From positions 107,708 to 171,707 of the forward strand of contig NZ_PQSU01000024.1 in the NCBI RefSeq assembly GCF_002920615.1: DNA of 64,000 nucleotides, written 5' to 3'. Under the pieces are notes generated by a model that saw only the letters and a list, made by a program, of their open reading frames with translations, searched no databases and was not told the origin of the DNA. Positions 24,270 to 31,727 of this stretch are shown in pieces. How positions within the stretch are numbered: position 1 is the stretch's first letter; every line of letters begins with the position of its first letter. Source of the DNA: Streptomyces sp. Ru62 (GTDB lineage: Bacteria > Actinomycetota > Actinomycetes > Streptomycetales > Streptomycetaceae). A program made the position numbers and the translations under genes.

Positions 24270-25272
24270 GGGATCCGGTCCCTTCCAACGGGTGCTCGTA
24301 TACGCGGGTGGGGGAAGGAGCGCGTGCCTCGGGAGAGGCAAGCCGCACGCAGTCGCGGGCGATCCTGCCGAGGAGCTGGGGAACGGTGCGCTCGATCTCC
24401 TCGACCCGTGCCGTCCGCAGCGCGTCCGGCTTCTCTGCCCGGCTGGAGGCGGCGGCCGGGTACAGGCCGTTGGCCGCCAGGTCGTCCCGCACCACCCGTA
24501 TCCGGCGCAGGAGCTGGGCGGCGACCTCCGCGGGGGAACAGGGCGCGCGGAGGGTGAGGAAGTACGTGTCGAAGAGAACCGCCCGGACGTCGCGTGGCAG
24601 GGCCCGGCCGTCGCCCGCCGCCGACTGGAGCAACGAGGGGGCGTCGGGCACCAGCTTCCCGGCGATGCCTTCGTGCACGGCGTCATTGAGCGCGCACTCG
24701 TCGAGCAGGACGTCTGCCCAGCCGACCCAGGCTTCGGGGAGCCGGCCCCGCAGCAAGGCCCGCACGGGGCCGTAGTCACGGGCCCAGGCACCGCTGAACG
24801 CGGGATGGTGCAGTGCCATGCTCGGCCGGATGATCCGGTGGTAGACATCCCGTGTGCACGACGCCGTGTACAGCAGCATGGCCGAGTAGCCGCGCACCAG
24901 TCGGGCCGCGGCAGCCACCTCCTCCGGTGGCGCTGGGACGACGGCCTCGGCGGCCCGCCGTCCCAGCTCCTGCCAGAGCATGAAGGTGAGTTGGTGACCG
25001 GTGATCCACCGGAACCAGAACAGCTGCTCCTCGGAGCCCGCGGCACCCAGCGGCGTCAGGGCACCCGGGTGCACCGCTCCCGGCTCGGTGCGGGTGCGGG
25101 TGCGGGTGGTGCCGAGGAGTTCCGCGTACCGTCGGGTCAGGTGACCGTCGCCGTTGCTCGGCACTGGGGCGGGCGGCAGCACCAGAGGTTCGAGCCCGTA
25201 GGCGCGGCCGCCGTACTCGGCGACGCCGGCTTCCAGCAGACCGGTGGTCGAGTTGCCGTCCAGCTCGCTCAC
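24259..25272 (-). CDS. Putative heme-dependent L-tyrosine 3-hydroxylase (LmbB2/Orf13 type)
   Basis: A 337-residue protein with no standard oxygenase motif. Key segments are QLFWFRWITGHQLTFMLWQE (~100-120), LVRGYSAMLLYTASCTRDVY and HRIIRPSMALHHPAFSGAWA (~145-185), LFDTYFLTLRAPCSPAEVAA and DLAANGLYP. From memory these resemble the histidine-ligated heme aromatic hydroxylases (LmbB2, SibU, HrmE) that make L-DOPA from tyrosine; candidate heme His residues lie in ITGHQ and LHHP, but I cannot assign the ligand. The GTG start at 25272 overlaps the VOC stop by four bases (GTGA). The strongest support is context: an adjacent VOC dioxygenase and a GGT-family protein, as in alkylproline pathways. A PrnB-like role on chlorotryptophan is the alternative. 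Confidence 0.55.
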   Translation of the reverse strand: MSELDGNSTTGLLEAGVAEYGGRAYGLEPLVLPPAPVPSNGDGHLTRRYAELLGTTRTRTRTEPGAVHPGALTPLGAAGSEEQLFWFRWITGHQLTFMLWQELGRRAAEAVVPAPPEEVAAAARLVRGYSAMLLYTASCTRDVYHRIIRPSMALHHPAFSGAWARDYGPVRALLRGRLPEAWVGWADVLLDECALNDAVHEGIAGKLVPDAPSLLQSAAGDGRALPRDVRAVLFDTYFLTLRAPCSPAEVAAQLLRRIRVVRDDLAANGLYPAAASSRAEKPDALRTARVEEIERTVPQLLGRIARDCVRLASPEARAPSPTRVYEHPLEGTGSHGT

Positions 25273-25769
25273 CGTCCCTCTGCCTCCACCGGTATGTGGG
25301 TGAACTCGTACTCCAGCCCGTTGACGTCGTAGGCGTAGAAGCTGCTCACCCCGTCCGAGTCCACGACGATCTCCGTCGCTGGCTCGGGACGGGCGAAGAC
25401 GTAGCGTCCGGAGGCGAACAACCGCTGCCAGCGGTCCCGCCAGGCTCGTAACCCTTCGGCCGTCGCGGCGGCCATGCACACGTGCTGGAACTGGAACGTG
25501 TCCGGATGCGGGAGGGAGTAGGCGGCCGAGCGGGTGAACAGATGGAACCGCATGCCGGCGGCGGCCACCTCGGTCAGCCGGGTGATGCCGGGCAGACGGT
25601 CGCGGGTCAGGTCGGAGAAGGTGTCGAGAGTCCAGGTGGCGGTGCCACGGAAGAAGTCGGTGTACCACGCGACACAGTTGTCGAGGTCGGCCGTTTCGAC
25701 CGCCAGGTGGTGCAGTCCGGCCCGCAGGGCGCGACCGGTCGCAGGGGGTCCGTCCACAGGGTGGGGCAC
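25269..25769 (-). CDS. VOC-family protein, candidate L-DOPA 2,3-dioxygenase
   Basis: A 166-residue single vicinal-oxygen-chelate protein. The 2-His-1-carboxylate metal triad is visible: His20/21 in AGLHHLAVET, His96 in FQFQHVCMA and Glu155 in DVNGLEYEFTHIP. Size and triad fit LmbB1-type extradiol dioxygenases that open L-DOPA to the seco-acid which cyclises to a pyrroline. GTG at 25769 is used; spacing to the GGT gene is 24 bases and the stop overlaps the next gene. Codon 107 is TTA (25449-25451), suggesting bldA control. Glyoxalase- or fosfomycin-resistance-type functions cannot be excluded from sequence alone. Confidence 0.65.
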   Translation of the reverse strand: MPHPVDGPPATGRALRAGLHHLAVETADLDNCVAWYTDFFRGTATWTLDTFSDLTRDRLPGITRLTEVAAAGMRFHLFTRSAAYSLPHPDTFQFQHVCMAAATAEGLRAWRDRWQRLFASGRYVFARPEPATEIVVDSDGVSSFYAYDVNGLEYEFTHIPVEAEGR

Positions 25770-25793
25770 GGTTCGGGAATCCTTTCCGATGGT

Positions 25794-27596
25794 TCATCGG
25801 GCGACGGCGTACGCCTGCTCGCCGCGCGGTGACGCTGCGGCGCGCAGCAGGCCGTCACCCGGTTCGACGCCCACGGCGCACACCTTGCCCAGCGACCAGT
25901 CCGGTACGGAGACCAGAGCGTGCCCGCGGCGGGTGAGGCCGGCTGCGGCCTCGTCGCTGCGACGGCTCTCGATGCGTACTGCGAGCGGCCGGTGCGTACG
26001 GGGCGTGAACGAGGAGGGGACGTGCTCGGAGTGGAAGGCGAGTGTCTCGACGGCGCGTTGCAGGTCCAGTCCGAAGTCCGCGTGGGCCAGGAAGAACCCC
26101 AGCGTCCACTGGTCCTGCTGGTCCCCGCCCGGCGTGCCGAACGCCAGCCGGGCCTGGCCGTCCTGGAGGACGAGGGTCGGGCTCAGGGTCGTACGGGGCC
26201 GCTTGCCCGGTGCCAGGGAGTTGGGGTGCCCCTCCTCCAACCAGGCCATCTGGCCCCGAGTGCCCAGCGGGAAGCCGAGCCCCGGGACCACGGGGGAACT
26301 CTTCAGCCAGCCGCCGCTGGGCGTCGCGGCCACCATGTTGCCGTGCCGGTCGGTGACCGTCAGGCAGCAAGTGTCACCTCGGGCCTCGGTCGCCGCCACG
26401 ACCGGGGGAAACACCGTGGGTAGTCCGTCGTACAACTGGCCCTGCCAGTAGGGTCCAACGGGCGGTTCCGCACGGTCCAGCGGCGGGATCCGTGGCGGCC
26501 GTCCCGCCGGCGCACCGGGACGCAGGGTGCCGGAGGCGCGGTCGCCGACCAGTCGGCGGCGTTCGTCGGCGTAGTCCCCGGCCAGCAGCGCGGACAACGG
26601 TACGTCGGTGAAGTCCGGGTCGCCGTACCAGGCCTCCCTGTCCGCATAGGCCAGCTTGGCGCACTCGATCACGGTGTGCAGATAGTCGGCGCTGTCCAGG
26701 CCCATCGCCGCGAGGTCGAACCCCTCCAGCAGGGCGAGTTGCTGGAGGAACACCGGGCCCTGCGACCAGGGGCCCGGCTTGTGCACCTCCAGACCCCGGT
26801 AGGCGCGGTGGACCGTGGCTTCCGTACGCGGTTCCCAGCGAGCCATGTCGTCGCCGGTGAGCAGGCCCCGGTTCCGCCTGCCCGTGGCGTCCAGGGCGGC
26901 GGTGCGCAGATGCGCGTCGATGGCCTCGGCGACGAAGCCGCCGTAGAACGCCTGGTGGGCGGCGCGTATCTGCTGCTCACGGCCGGGTCCGGCGGCCTCG
27001 GCCTCCTTGATGATCCGCCGGTAGGTCTCGGCCAGCGCTGGGTTGCGCAGCCGGGAACGGGGCCGGGGCGGCGCGCCGTCCACCAGATATGTGCGGCCGG
27101 ACTGCGTCCACTCATCGCGGAACAGCTCCGCGAGAACGGCGATGGCCTCGGCCGCCTTCGGAAGGACCGGGTAACCGTCCGCCGCGTAACCGACGGCGTA
27201 CTGGAGGACCTGCGCGAGCCGCATCGTGCCGTGTTCCTCCAGCAGCCGCAGCCAGGCCCCGAACGCGCCGGGGACCGTGGCCGGGAGCAGACCGGAGCCG
27301 GGGATCCGGAGCAGGCCCAGCGCCTGGAACGCCTCCGGTGTCGCCGCCTGCGGCATCGGCCCCTGCCCGCAGATCACCTGGGCGCGACCCGATGCGGCGT
27401 CGAAGAAGAGGATCGGCACATCGCCGCCGGGCCCGTTCAGATGGGGTTCCACCACCTGGAGTACGAAGCCTGTTGCGGCGGCGGCGTCGAAAGCGTTGCC
27501 ACCGGCCTCCAGGGTCGCCATGCCCGCCGCGGAGGCCAGCCAGTGTGTCGAGGACACCGCGCCGAACGTACCCCGCAGTTCGGGACGCGTCGCCAT
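25794..27596 (-). CDS. Gamma-glutamyltransferase-family Ntn hydrolase (LmbA-like candidate)
   Basis: A 600-residue GGT-family protein. N-terminal half: GAVSSTHWLASAAGMATLEA, GGNAFDAAAATGFVLQVVEP, NGPGGDVPILFFD. The predicted nucleophile after autocleavage is Thr409 in RGDTCCLTVTDRHGNM, followed by PSGGWLKSSPVVPGLGFPLG and LAFGTPGGDQQDQWTLGFF. No signal peptide, so cytoplasmic, unlike ordinary secreted GGT. LmbA and its homologues in alkylproline pathways belong to this family and cleave a C-C bond instead of a glutamyl amide. GAGGGG precedes the ATG at 27596, which lies nine bases after the TrpB2 gene. Ordinary glutathione-type hydrolysis remains possible. Confidence 0.78.
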   Translation of the reverse strand: MATRPELRGTFGAVSSTHWLASAAGMATLEAGGNAFDAAAATGFVLQVVEPHLNGPGGDVPILFFDAASGRAQVICGQGPMPQAATPEAFQALGLLRIPGSGLLPATVPGAFGAWLRLLEEHGTMRLAQVLQYAVGYAADGYPVLPKAAEAIAVLAELFRDEWTQSGRTYLVDGAPPRPRSRLRNPALAETYRRIIKEAEAAGPGREQQIRAAHQAFYGGFVAEAIDAHLRTAALDATGRRNRGLLTGDDMARWEPRTEATVHRAYRGLEVHKPGPWSQGPVFLQQLALLEGFDLAAMGLDSADYLHTVIECAKLAYADREAWYGDPDFTDVPLSALLAGDYADERRRLVGDRASGTLRPGAPAGRPPRIPPLDRAEPPVGPYWQGQLYDGLPTVFPPVVAATEARGDTCCLTVTDRHGNMVAATPSGGWLKSSPVVPGLGFPLGTRGQMAWLEEGHPNSLAPGKRPRTTLSPTLVLQDGQARLAFGTPGGDQQDQWTLGFFLAHADFGLDLQRAVETLAFHSEHVPSSFTPRTHRPLAVRIESRRSDEAAAGLTRRGHALVSVPDWSLGKVCAVGVEPGDGLLRAAASPRGEQAYAVAR

Positions 27597-27605
27597 GACC
27601 GCCCC

Positions 27606-28973
27606 TCAGACCGAGGCGGAGGGCGACGGCAGATCGCTCAGGCTTGCCGCGATCTGCTCGTCCGTGACCGTCGGATTCTCCATCGTCCCGGCCAGGAAGG
27701 AGTCGAAGGCGGCCAGGTCGAAGTTGCCGTGCCCGGAGACGTTGAACAGGATGACCCGTTCCTCCCCCGCCTCGCGGGCAGCCAGCGCCTCGACGAGCGC
27801 CGCCTTCAGCCCGTGCGACGACTCGGGGGCGATGACGAAGCCCTCGCTCCGCGCGAAGCGCACCGCCGCATCGAAGATCTCTGTCTGGGGAAAGGCCCGG
27901 GCCTCCACCAGACCGTGCTCCTTCAGCAGGCACAGGCTGGGCGCGTCGCCGTGGTAGCGGAGGCCGCCGGCGTGGATGGAGCCGGGGATGAAGCCGTGTC
28001 CCAGGGTGTGCATGTACAGGGGCGGGGTCAGACCGGTGGTGTCCGGGTAGTCGTAGGCCAGCTTGCCGCGGGTGAGTGTGGGGCATGCCTCGGGCTCGGC
28101 GGCGACGAACCGGGTCCGCGGGCGTTCGCCGCTCAGCCGGTCCCGCAGGAACGGGTAGGCGAGCCCGGCGTAGTTGGAGCCGCCGCCGACACAGCCGATC
28201 ACCACATCGGGGTACTCGCCCATGATCTCCATCTGCTTCCTGGCCTCCAGACCGATCACGGTCTGGTGCAGCAGCACGTTGTTCATGATGGAGCCCAGCG
28301 CGAACTTGGTGTCGTCGCGGCTCAGCGCGTCCGCCACGGCCTCGCTGATGGCGATGCCGATGCTGCCGGGCGAGTCCGGGTCCTGGGCCAGGACCTGACG
28401 GCCGGCCTCGGTCCGCCGGGTGGGCGAGGCGTAGACCTGGGCGCCCCAACTCTGCATCAGCGACTTGCGGTAGGGCTTCTGCTCGAAGGACGCGCGGACC
28501 ATGTAGACGTTCACTTCCAGCCCGAACAGCGCACCGGCGAATGACAGCGCGGAACCCCACTGGCCGGCCCCGGTCTCCGTGGTCAGCCGGCGGACGCCCT
28601 CCTCGGCGGCGTAGTACGCCTGGACGACCGCGGTGTTCGGCTTGTGGGAGCCCGAGGGGGACACGCCCTCGAACTTGAAGTAGATGTGTGCCGGGGTGTC
28701 GAGCGCGCGCTCCAGTCGCTCCGCCCTGACCAGCGGGGAGGGCCGCCAGATCTTGTAGACGTCCCGCACCCGCTCCGGGATCTCCACCCAGCGGTCCTGC
28801 GTGAACTCGTGCTCGATGACCTTCTGCGGAAGCAGGTCGACCAGATCCCCGGGCTGCAGCGGAGCCATCGTCATGGGGTTGAGAGGGCCGGGGAGAGGCG
28901 TGGGAAGATCGGGAAGGATGTTGTACCAACGGTCGGGCAGGTCGGTCTCGGAAAGCAGGACTCGCTTCAACAC
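27606..28973 (-). CDS. TrpB2-type tryptophan synthase beta-like enzyme
   Basis: A 455-residue PLP enzyme of the TrpB2 class. The PLP lysine is Lys111 in SPSGSHKPNTA, the phosphate loop is CVGGGSNYAGL, and the long N-terminus (LSETDLPDRWYNILPDLPTP) is typical of TrpB2, not TrpB1, enzymes. No trpA lies nearby, so it would act alone, joining serine to indole or to another nucleophile. GTG at 28973 (VLKRVLL) has GAAGGGA upstream. It is the first gene of the five-gene operon. It may supply tryptophan for the halogenase or build an unusual beta-substituted amino acid. Confidence 0.85.
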   Translation of the reverse strand: MLKRVLLSETDLPDRWYNILPDLPTPLPGPLNPMTMAPLQPGDLVDLLPQKVIEHEFTQDRWVEIPERVRDVYKIWRPSPLVRAERLERALDTPAHIYFKFEGVSPSGSHKPNTAVVQAYYAAEEGVRRLTTETGAGQWGSALSFAGALFGLEVNVYMVRASFEQKPYRKSLMQSWGAQVYASPTRRTEAGRQVLAQDPDSPGSIGIAISEAVADALSRDDTKFALGSIMNNVLLHQTVIGLEARKQMEIMGEYPDVVIGCVGGGSNYAGLAYPFLRDRLSGERPRTRFVAAEPEACPTLTRGKLAYDYPDTTGLTPPLYMHTLGHGFIPGSIHAGGLRYHGDAPSLCLLKEHGLVEARAFPQTEIFDAAVRFARSEGFVIAPESSHGLKAALVEALAAREAGEERVILFNVSGHGNFDLAAFDSFLAGTMENPTVTDEQIAASLSDLPSPSASV

Positions 28974-29086
28974 CGGTGATTCCCTTCGGACGCCACGACA
29001 TTCCTGCTGCAGGATCATAGGAAGGGGAAAGCCGGACAGCTTCGCCCTTTCTGCTTGCTTGCAGGGATGAGCACTCGGCAGATCTG

Positions 29087-29312
29087 ACTAGTCACAAATG
29101 CGCACGACTGCCCACCCTGCCCGGATGCAGACTGGCCGCTCGAATTCACTGCGAGCGGCACGGCGACACCGTCGTGATAGTCAGCGAAATGCATATCGGC
29201 ATCACCGCGGGGGGAGTGCGAAAGGAATTGACCAACCGCGCGCTCGGAGTGTGGGCCCGTGTCGATGGCAGATGGAGGTTCCTCGCGCACCGAGCCACGG
29301 CGAAGCGGTAGG
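29087..29312 (+). pseudogene. C-terminal remnant of an NTF2/SnoaL-like protein
   Basis: One frame around 29138-29312 reads ARIHCERHGDTVVIVSEMHI, then TAGGVRKELTNRALGVWARV and DGRWRFLAHRATAKR before a TAG. This is the typical last half of a DUF4440/NTF2-like domain, where a DTVVV strand is followed by the VWxRxDGRWR strand. There is no upstream start or first half of the domain; an ATG at 29189 would give only about 40 residues. I read it as a truncated gene. Confidence 0.5.
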
Positions 29313-29600
29313 GGAGCCGTACCCGGTGCGGACGGTCCCCGAGGTCAACCAGGGCGCCATCGTCCACACCCCGCTGCCGACGTCGCCGCAGCCCGGCCAC
29401 TTCGGGCGCGTGCCTGCACCGGGCGCGGCCTCGGCGTACTCGTACGGCAGTCGGCGGATCGGGGGATGACGGGGCCGGACGGCCTGCACGGCCGACAACC
29501 TCCACGGCACGGTAGAGGTCCTGCCTGCGTTTTCACGGCGGCCGCGCCAGAGTCCCGGCCCGGTCCCTAGAATCAGGGCACTCGACGTGGGGGTGGCTCA
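29313..29600. other. Intergenic, nothing recognised
   Basis: No protein-like frame is visible. GGGGG at about 29588-29592 serves as the ribosome site for the gene starting at 29601. Confidence 0.4.
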
Positions 29601-30350
29601 ATGCAGGAATTGGTCTACTTGTCGGACGCCAAGTTGCGGCAGTTCGTCCCCGAAGGGAGGCCCCTGACCTGGCTCCGACGCCTGACCAGGGCACGCATGG
29701 ATGTCACAACGCCTGCAGGAGGGGGCGGCGTCGAGGTAGAGCTGGCAGAGGCCCAGAACGAGCAGGGCGTCCCAAGTCGTCTCGCTGCAGTGATGAAGCA
29801 TCTCGACGAGCGCTCACTCTGGTACCAGGACCCAGAGGCTCGTGCGGGACGGTGGGTGTACTTCGAAGCCGCCTTCAACACCGTCGTCGTAGAAACCGGT
29901 GAGAGCTCAAGAACTGTCTTGTTTCTGGACTCGACGGCAACGGGGGCAATCGAGTCGGAGCGCAACAGGATCGGGCTCCTCCTTCATGGCAGTGCCCATC
30001 ATTTGCGAGTCGACATATCCCCCACCATCTCCCGAATGTCACTGTACGGCATCGTCGGAAGTGGGCTCCACATGGCCATGCGCCGTCTTGAGACAACTCC
30101 TGCGCTTCCAGCAGCGGAACGCCTGCTTGAGACAGAAATCGAGCCCGTTGAACTGCCGGGCGCCGAGCGAAACAGGTTCTTGGCAAGATTCATCCAGGCG
30201 AGCAGTATGAGCCGTGAAACCGCGGCTTGGATGCGCGGTTACGCACGGGTGACGATGCGAGCGGACCTACCCGAGCACCGTGCCGGACTGCCATCGGTGC
30301 TCGCGGCAACACCGCTGTACGTCGAGTATGCGCACGACCTACCTGAGTGA
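29601..30350 (+). CDS. Hypothetical protein, SAVMC3_10250-like
   Basis: A 249-residue protein starting MQELVYLSDAKLRQFVPEGR. This N-terminal pattern resembles a Streptomyces hypothetical family known as SAVMC3_10250; I recall that family only loosely. Further features: RWVYFEAAFNTVVVETGES, LFLDSTATGAIESERNRIG, and RNRFLARFIQASSMSRETAA. No membrane segment or signal peptide. Codon use is less GC-biased than the neighbours (many GCA, TCA and ACT type codons), which fits recent transfer. The flanks on both sides are degenerate DNA. Confidence 0.55.
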   Translation: MQELVYLSDAKLRQFVPEGRPLTWLRRLTRARMDVTTPAGGGGVEVELAEAQNEQGVPSRLAAVMKHLDERSLWYQDPEARAGRWVYFEAAFNTVVVETGESSRTVLFLDSTATGAIESERNRIGLLLHGSAHHLRVDISPTISRMSLYGIVGSGLHMAMRRLETTPALPAAERLLETEIEPVELPGAERNRFLARFIQASSMSRETAAWMRGYARVTMRADLPEHRAGLPSVLAATPLYVEYAHDLPE

Positions 30351-30471
30351 GGCATGGCAGTCGGGTCTCCGCGGCCGGGAGAACGAGTGGGCGACCTGGC
30401 AGCCGCCGACGCCGACGCCGACTCCCGGGCCGGACCGACGCGTATCCCGTTGTTTCATCAAGGCCAGTAGG

Positions 30472-30533
30472 CAGTGGCACCCTTGTGGCCGGCATGCTTG
30501 CCCCAGGCCTGGGCTTCAAGGTGCCAGCCACTG
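30472..30533. repeat. 62-bp imperfect inverted repeat with palindromic loop
   Basis: CAGTGGCACCCTTG (30472-30485) is roughly complementary to CAAGGTGCCAGCCACTG (30517-30533), with small bulges. Within the loop CCCAGGCCTGGG (30502-30513) is a perfect 12-bp palindrome. It could be an insertion-sequence end, a palindromic repeat unit or a terminator of the preceding gene. Confidence 0.5.
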
Positions 30534-30676
30534 CCGTGCCGGTACTTGACAGCTGCTCGCGACCGGACTGTGCCGGGCGCCCGCCGGGCTGACAGGACGC
30601 CCTATGGCCGATTCACCGTGGCCCTCGGGCGTGGCGGGCCTGGCCGTGCCACCGGAGCGGCAGTGCTCCTGCTCGC

Positions 30677-30814
30677 CGACCGGTTGCCCTGGTCCTGGTC
30701 GGGGTGCGCATCGACGGCTCCAAGGGACTGGTCGCGCTCGTCGCTCTCGTCCGGGCCGGGGCCCGCTTCGAACGCGGCCGGCTCGTCGAGCGCCCCGAGG
30801 CGGTTGCGGCATGA
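30677..30814 (+). pseudogene. Possible fragment of an IS256-family transposase
   Basis: One frame reads RPVALVLVGVRIDGSKGLVA before drifting into ALVRAGARFERGRL and a TGA at 30812. The segment VGVRIDGSKxLVAL matches the catalytic-core strand of IS256/mutator transposases, usually VGVRxDGxKELVAL. Nothing else of the transposase remains and no terminal repeats are defined, so the call is tentative. Confidence 0.35.
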
Positions 30815-30844
30815 TCGAGGCCAGCCGATTCTCTGGGGGCCGAC

Positions 30845-31645
30845 GTGACATGGTCTGAACGCGTGGTGGTGCGAGAAGGTGTCCGGCTTGCCTGCCGGGA
30901 CTGGGGCGGGCCGGGACAGCCCGTCGTGCTGCTGCACGGCCTGGCCGGTCACGCGGGTGAATGGGACGTGCTGGCACGGAGGTTGAGTTCCCGGTATCGG
31001 GTCGTCGCGGTCGACCAGCGCGGGCACGGCGCCAGCGAGCGCCACCCGCGGGACGTCTCCCGCGCCGCCTACGTCGCCGATGTCAGGGCCGTTGTCGATC
31101 AGCTTGCGCTGCAGCGGCCCGTCCTGGTCGGCCAGTCGCTGGGCGGACACACCGCCATGCTCACTGCCGCCGCACATCCCGAAGCCGTCCGCGCGCTGGT
31201 GCTCGTCGAGGCGGGCCCCGGCGGCCCGAACCCGGACGGCCCTGCGGACATCGGCGGATGGCTCGACTCATGGCCGACACCGTTCCCCTCACGCGAAGCG
31301 GCAGCCGCGTTCCTCGGCGGCGGACCGGTCGGCGCCGGCTGGGCGGCCGGGCTGGAGGAACGCGAGGGCGGCTGGTGGCCCCGCTTCGACCGGGACGTGA
31401 TGGTCCGGTCGCTGGCGGAGAACGCCCAGCGCTCCTTCCGGCACGAGTGGGGGCAGGTCGCCTGCCCCACCCTGGTCGTCCTGGCCCGATCCAGCTTCAT
31501 CCCCGCGCAGGAAGCCGACGAGATGCTCCGGCAGCGACCCGCCACCATGGCCATGAGCATCCCCGGCACCGGCCACGACCTGCACCTTGAACAGCCCGAG
31601 ATCCTGCACAACGCGCTCGCGGGCTTCCTTGAGGGCCTCGCCTGA
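30845..31645 (+). CDS. Alpha/beta hydrolase
   Basis: A 266-residue alpha/beta-hydrolase. Visible are VVLLHGLAGHAGEW (oxyanion), VAVDQRGHGASER, the nucleophile elbow VGQSLGGHTA (Ser), a candidate acid in PAQEADEML, and the catalytic His in GTGHDLHLEQP. GTG at 30845 is the start; no strong ribosome site is visible (a GGGG run lies about 6 bases upstream). It is 82 bases from the convergent tesB gene. The substrate is unknown. Confidence 0.85.
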   Translation: MTWSERVVVREGVRLACRDWGGPGQPVVLLHGLAGHAGEWDVLARRLSSRYRVVAVDQRGHGASERHPRDVSRAAYVADVRAVVDQLALQRPVLVGQSLGGHTAMLTAAAHPEAVRALVLVEAGPGGPNPDGPADIGGWLDSWPTPFPSREAAAAFLGGGPVGAGWAAGLEEREGGWWPRFDRDVMVRSLAENAQRSFRHEWGQVACPTLVVLARSSFIPAQEADEMLRQRPATMAMSIPGTGHDLHLEQPEILHNALAGFLEGLA

Positions 31646-31727
31646 AGCTCCTGCGCGGCCACAGGGCACTGAAGGCCAACCAGCCGCGTTCCCCACCTCG
31701 CAGGGCAACACAACGCGAAACCGCCGG

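Larger units (their letters stand above)
30351..30844. other. Degenerate region with a hairpin and a transposase trace
   Basis: This 494-base stretch lacks an intact gene. It holds a GCCGAC triplet run near 30405-30420, a 62-bp imperfect inverted repeat (30472-30533) and a possible IS256-type transposase fragment (30677-30814). Confidence 0.5.

Noticed and set aside
24259..25272. Assignment as a PrnB orthologue (pyrrolnitrin pathway)
   Set aside because: Tempting because of the halogenase, but the neighbouring VOC and GGT-family genes fit the tyrosine/alkylproline trio better, and the halogenase is PyrH-like, not PrnA-like. Kept only as an alternative.
25794..27596. Ordinary secreted glutathione-degrading GGT
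   Set aside because: No signal peptide is present and it is embedded in a tightly coupled biosynthetic operon; not fully excluded.
18132..28973. Possible NRPS or PKS cluster
   Set aside because: I looked for adenylation, condensation, ketosynthase and carrier motifs (for example LGGxS/LGGHS) and found none; the locus has only free-standing tailoring and amino-acid enzymes.
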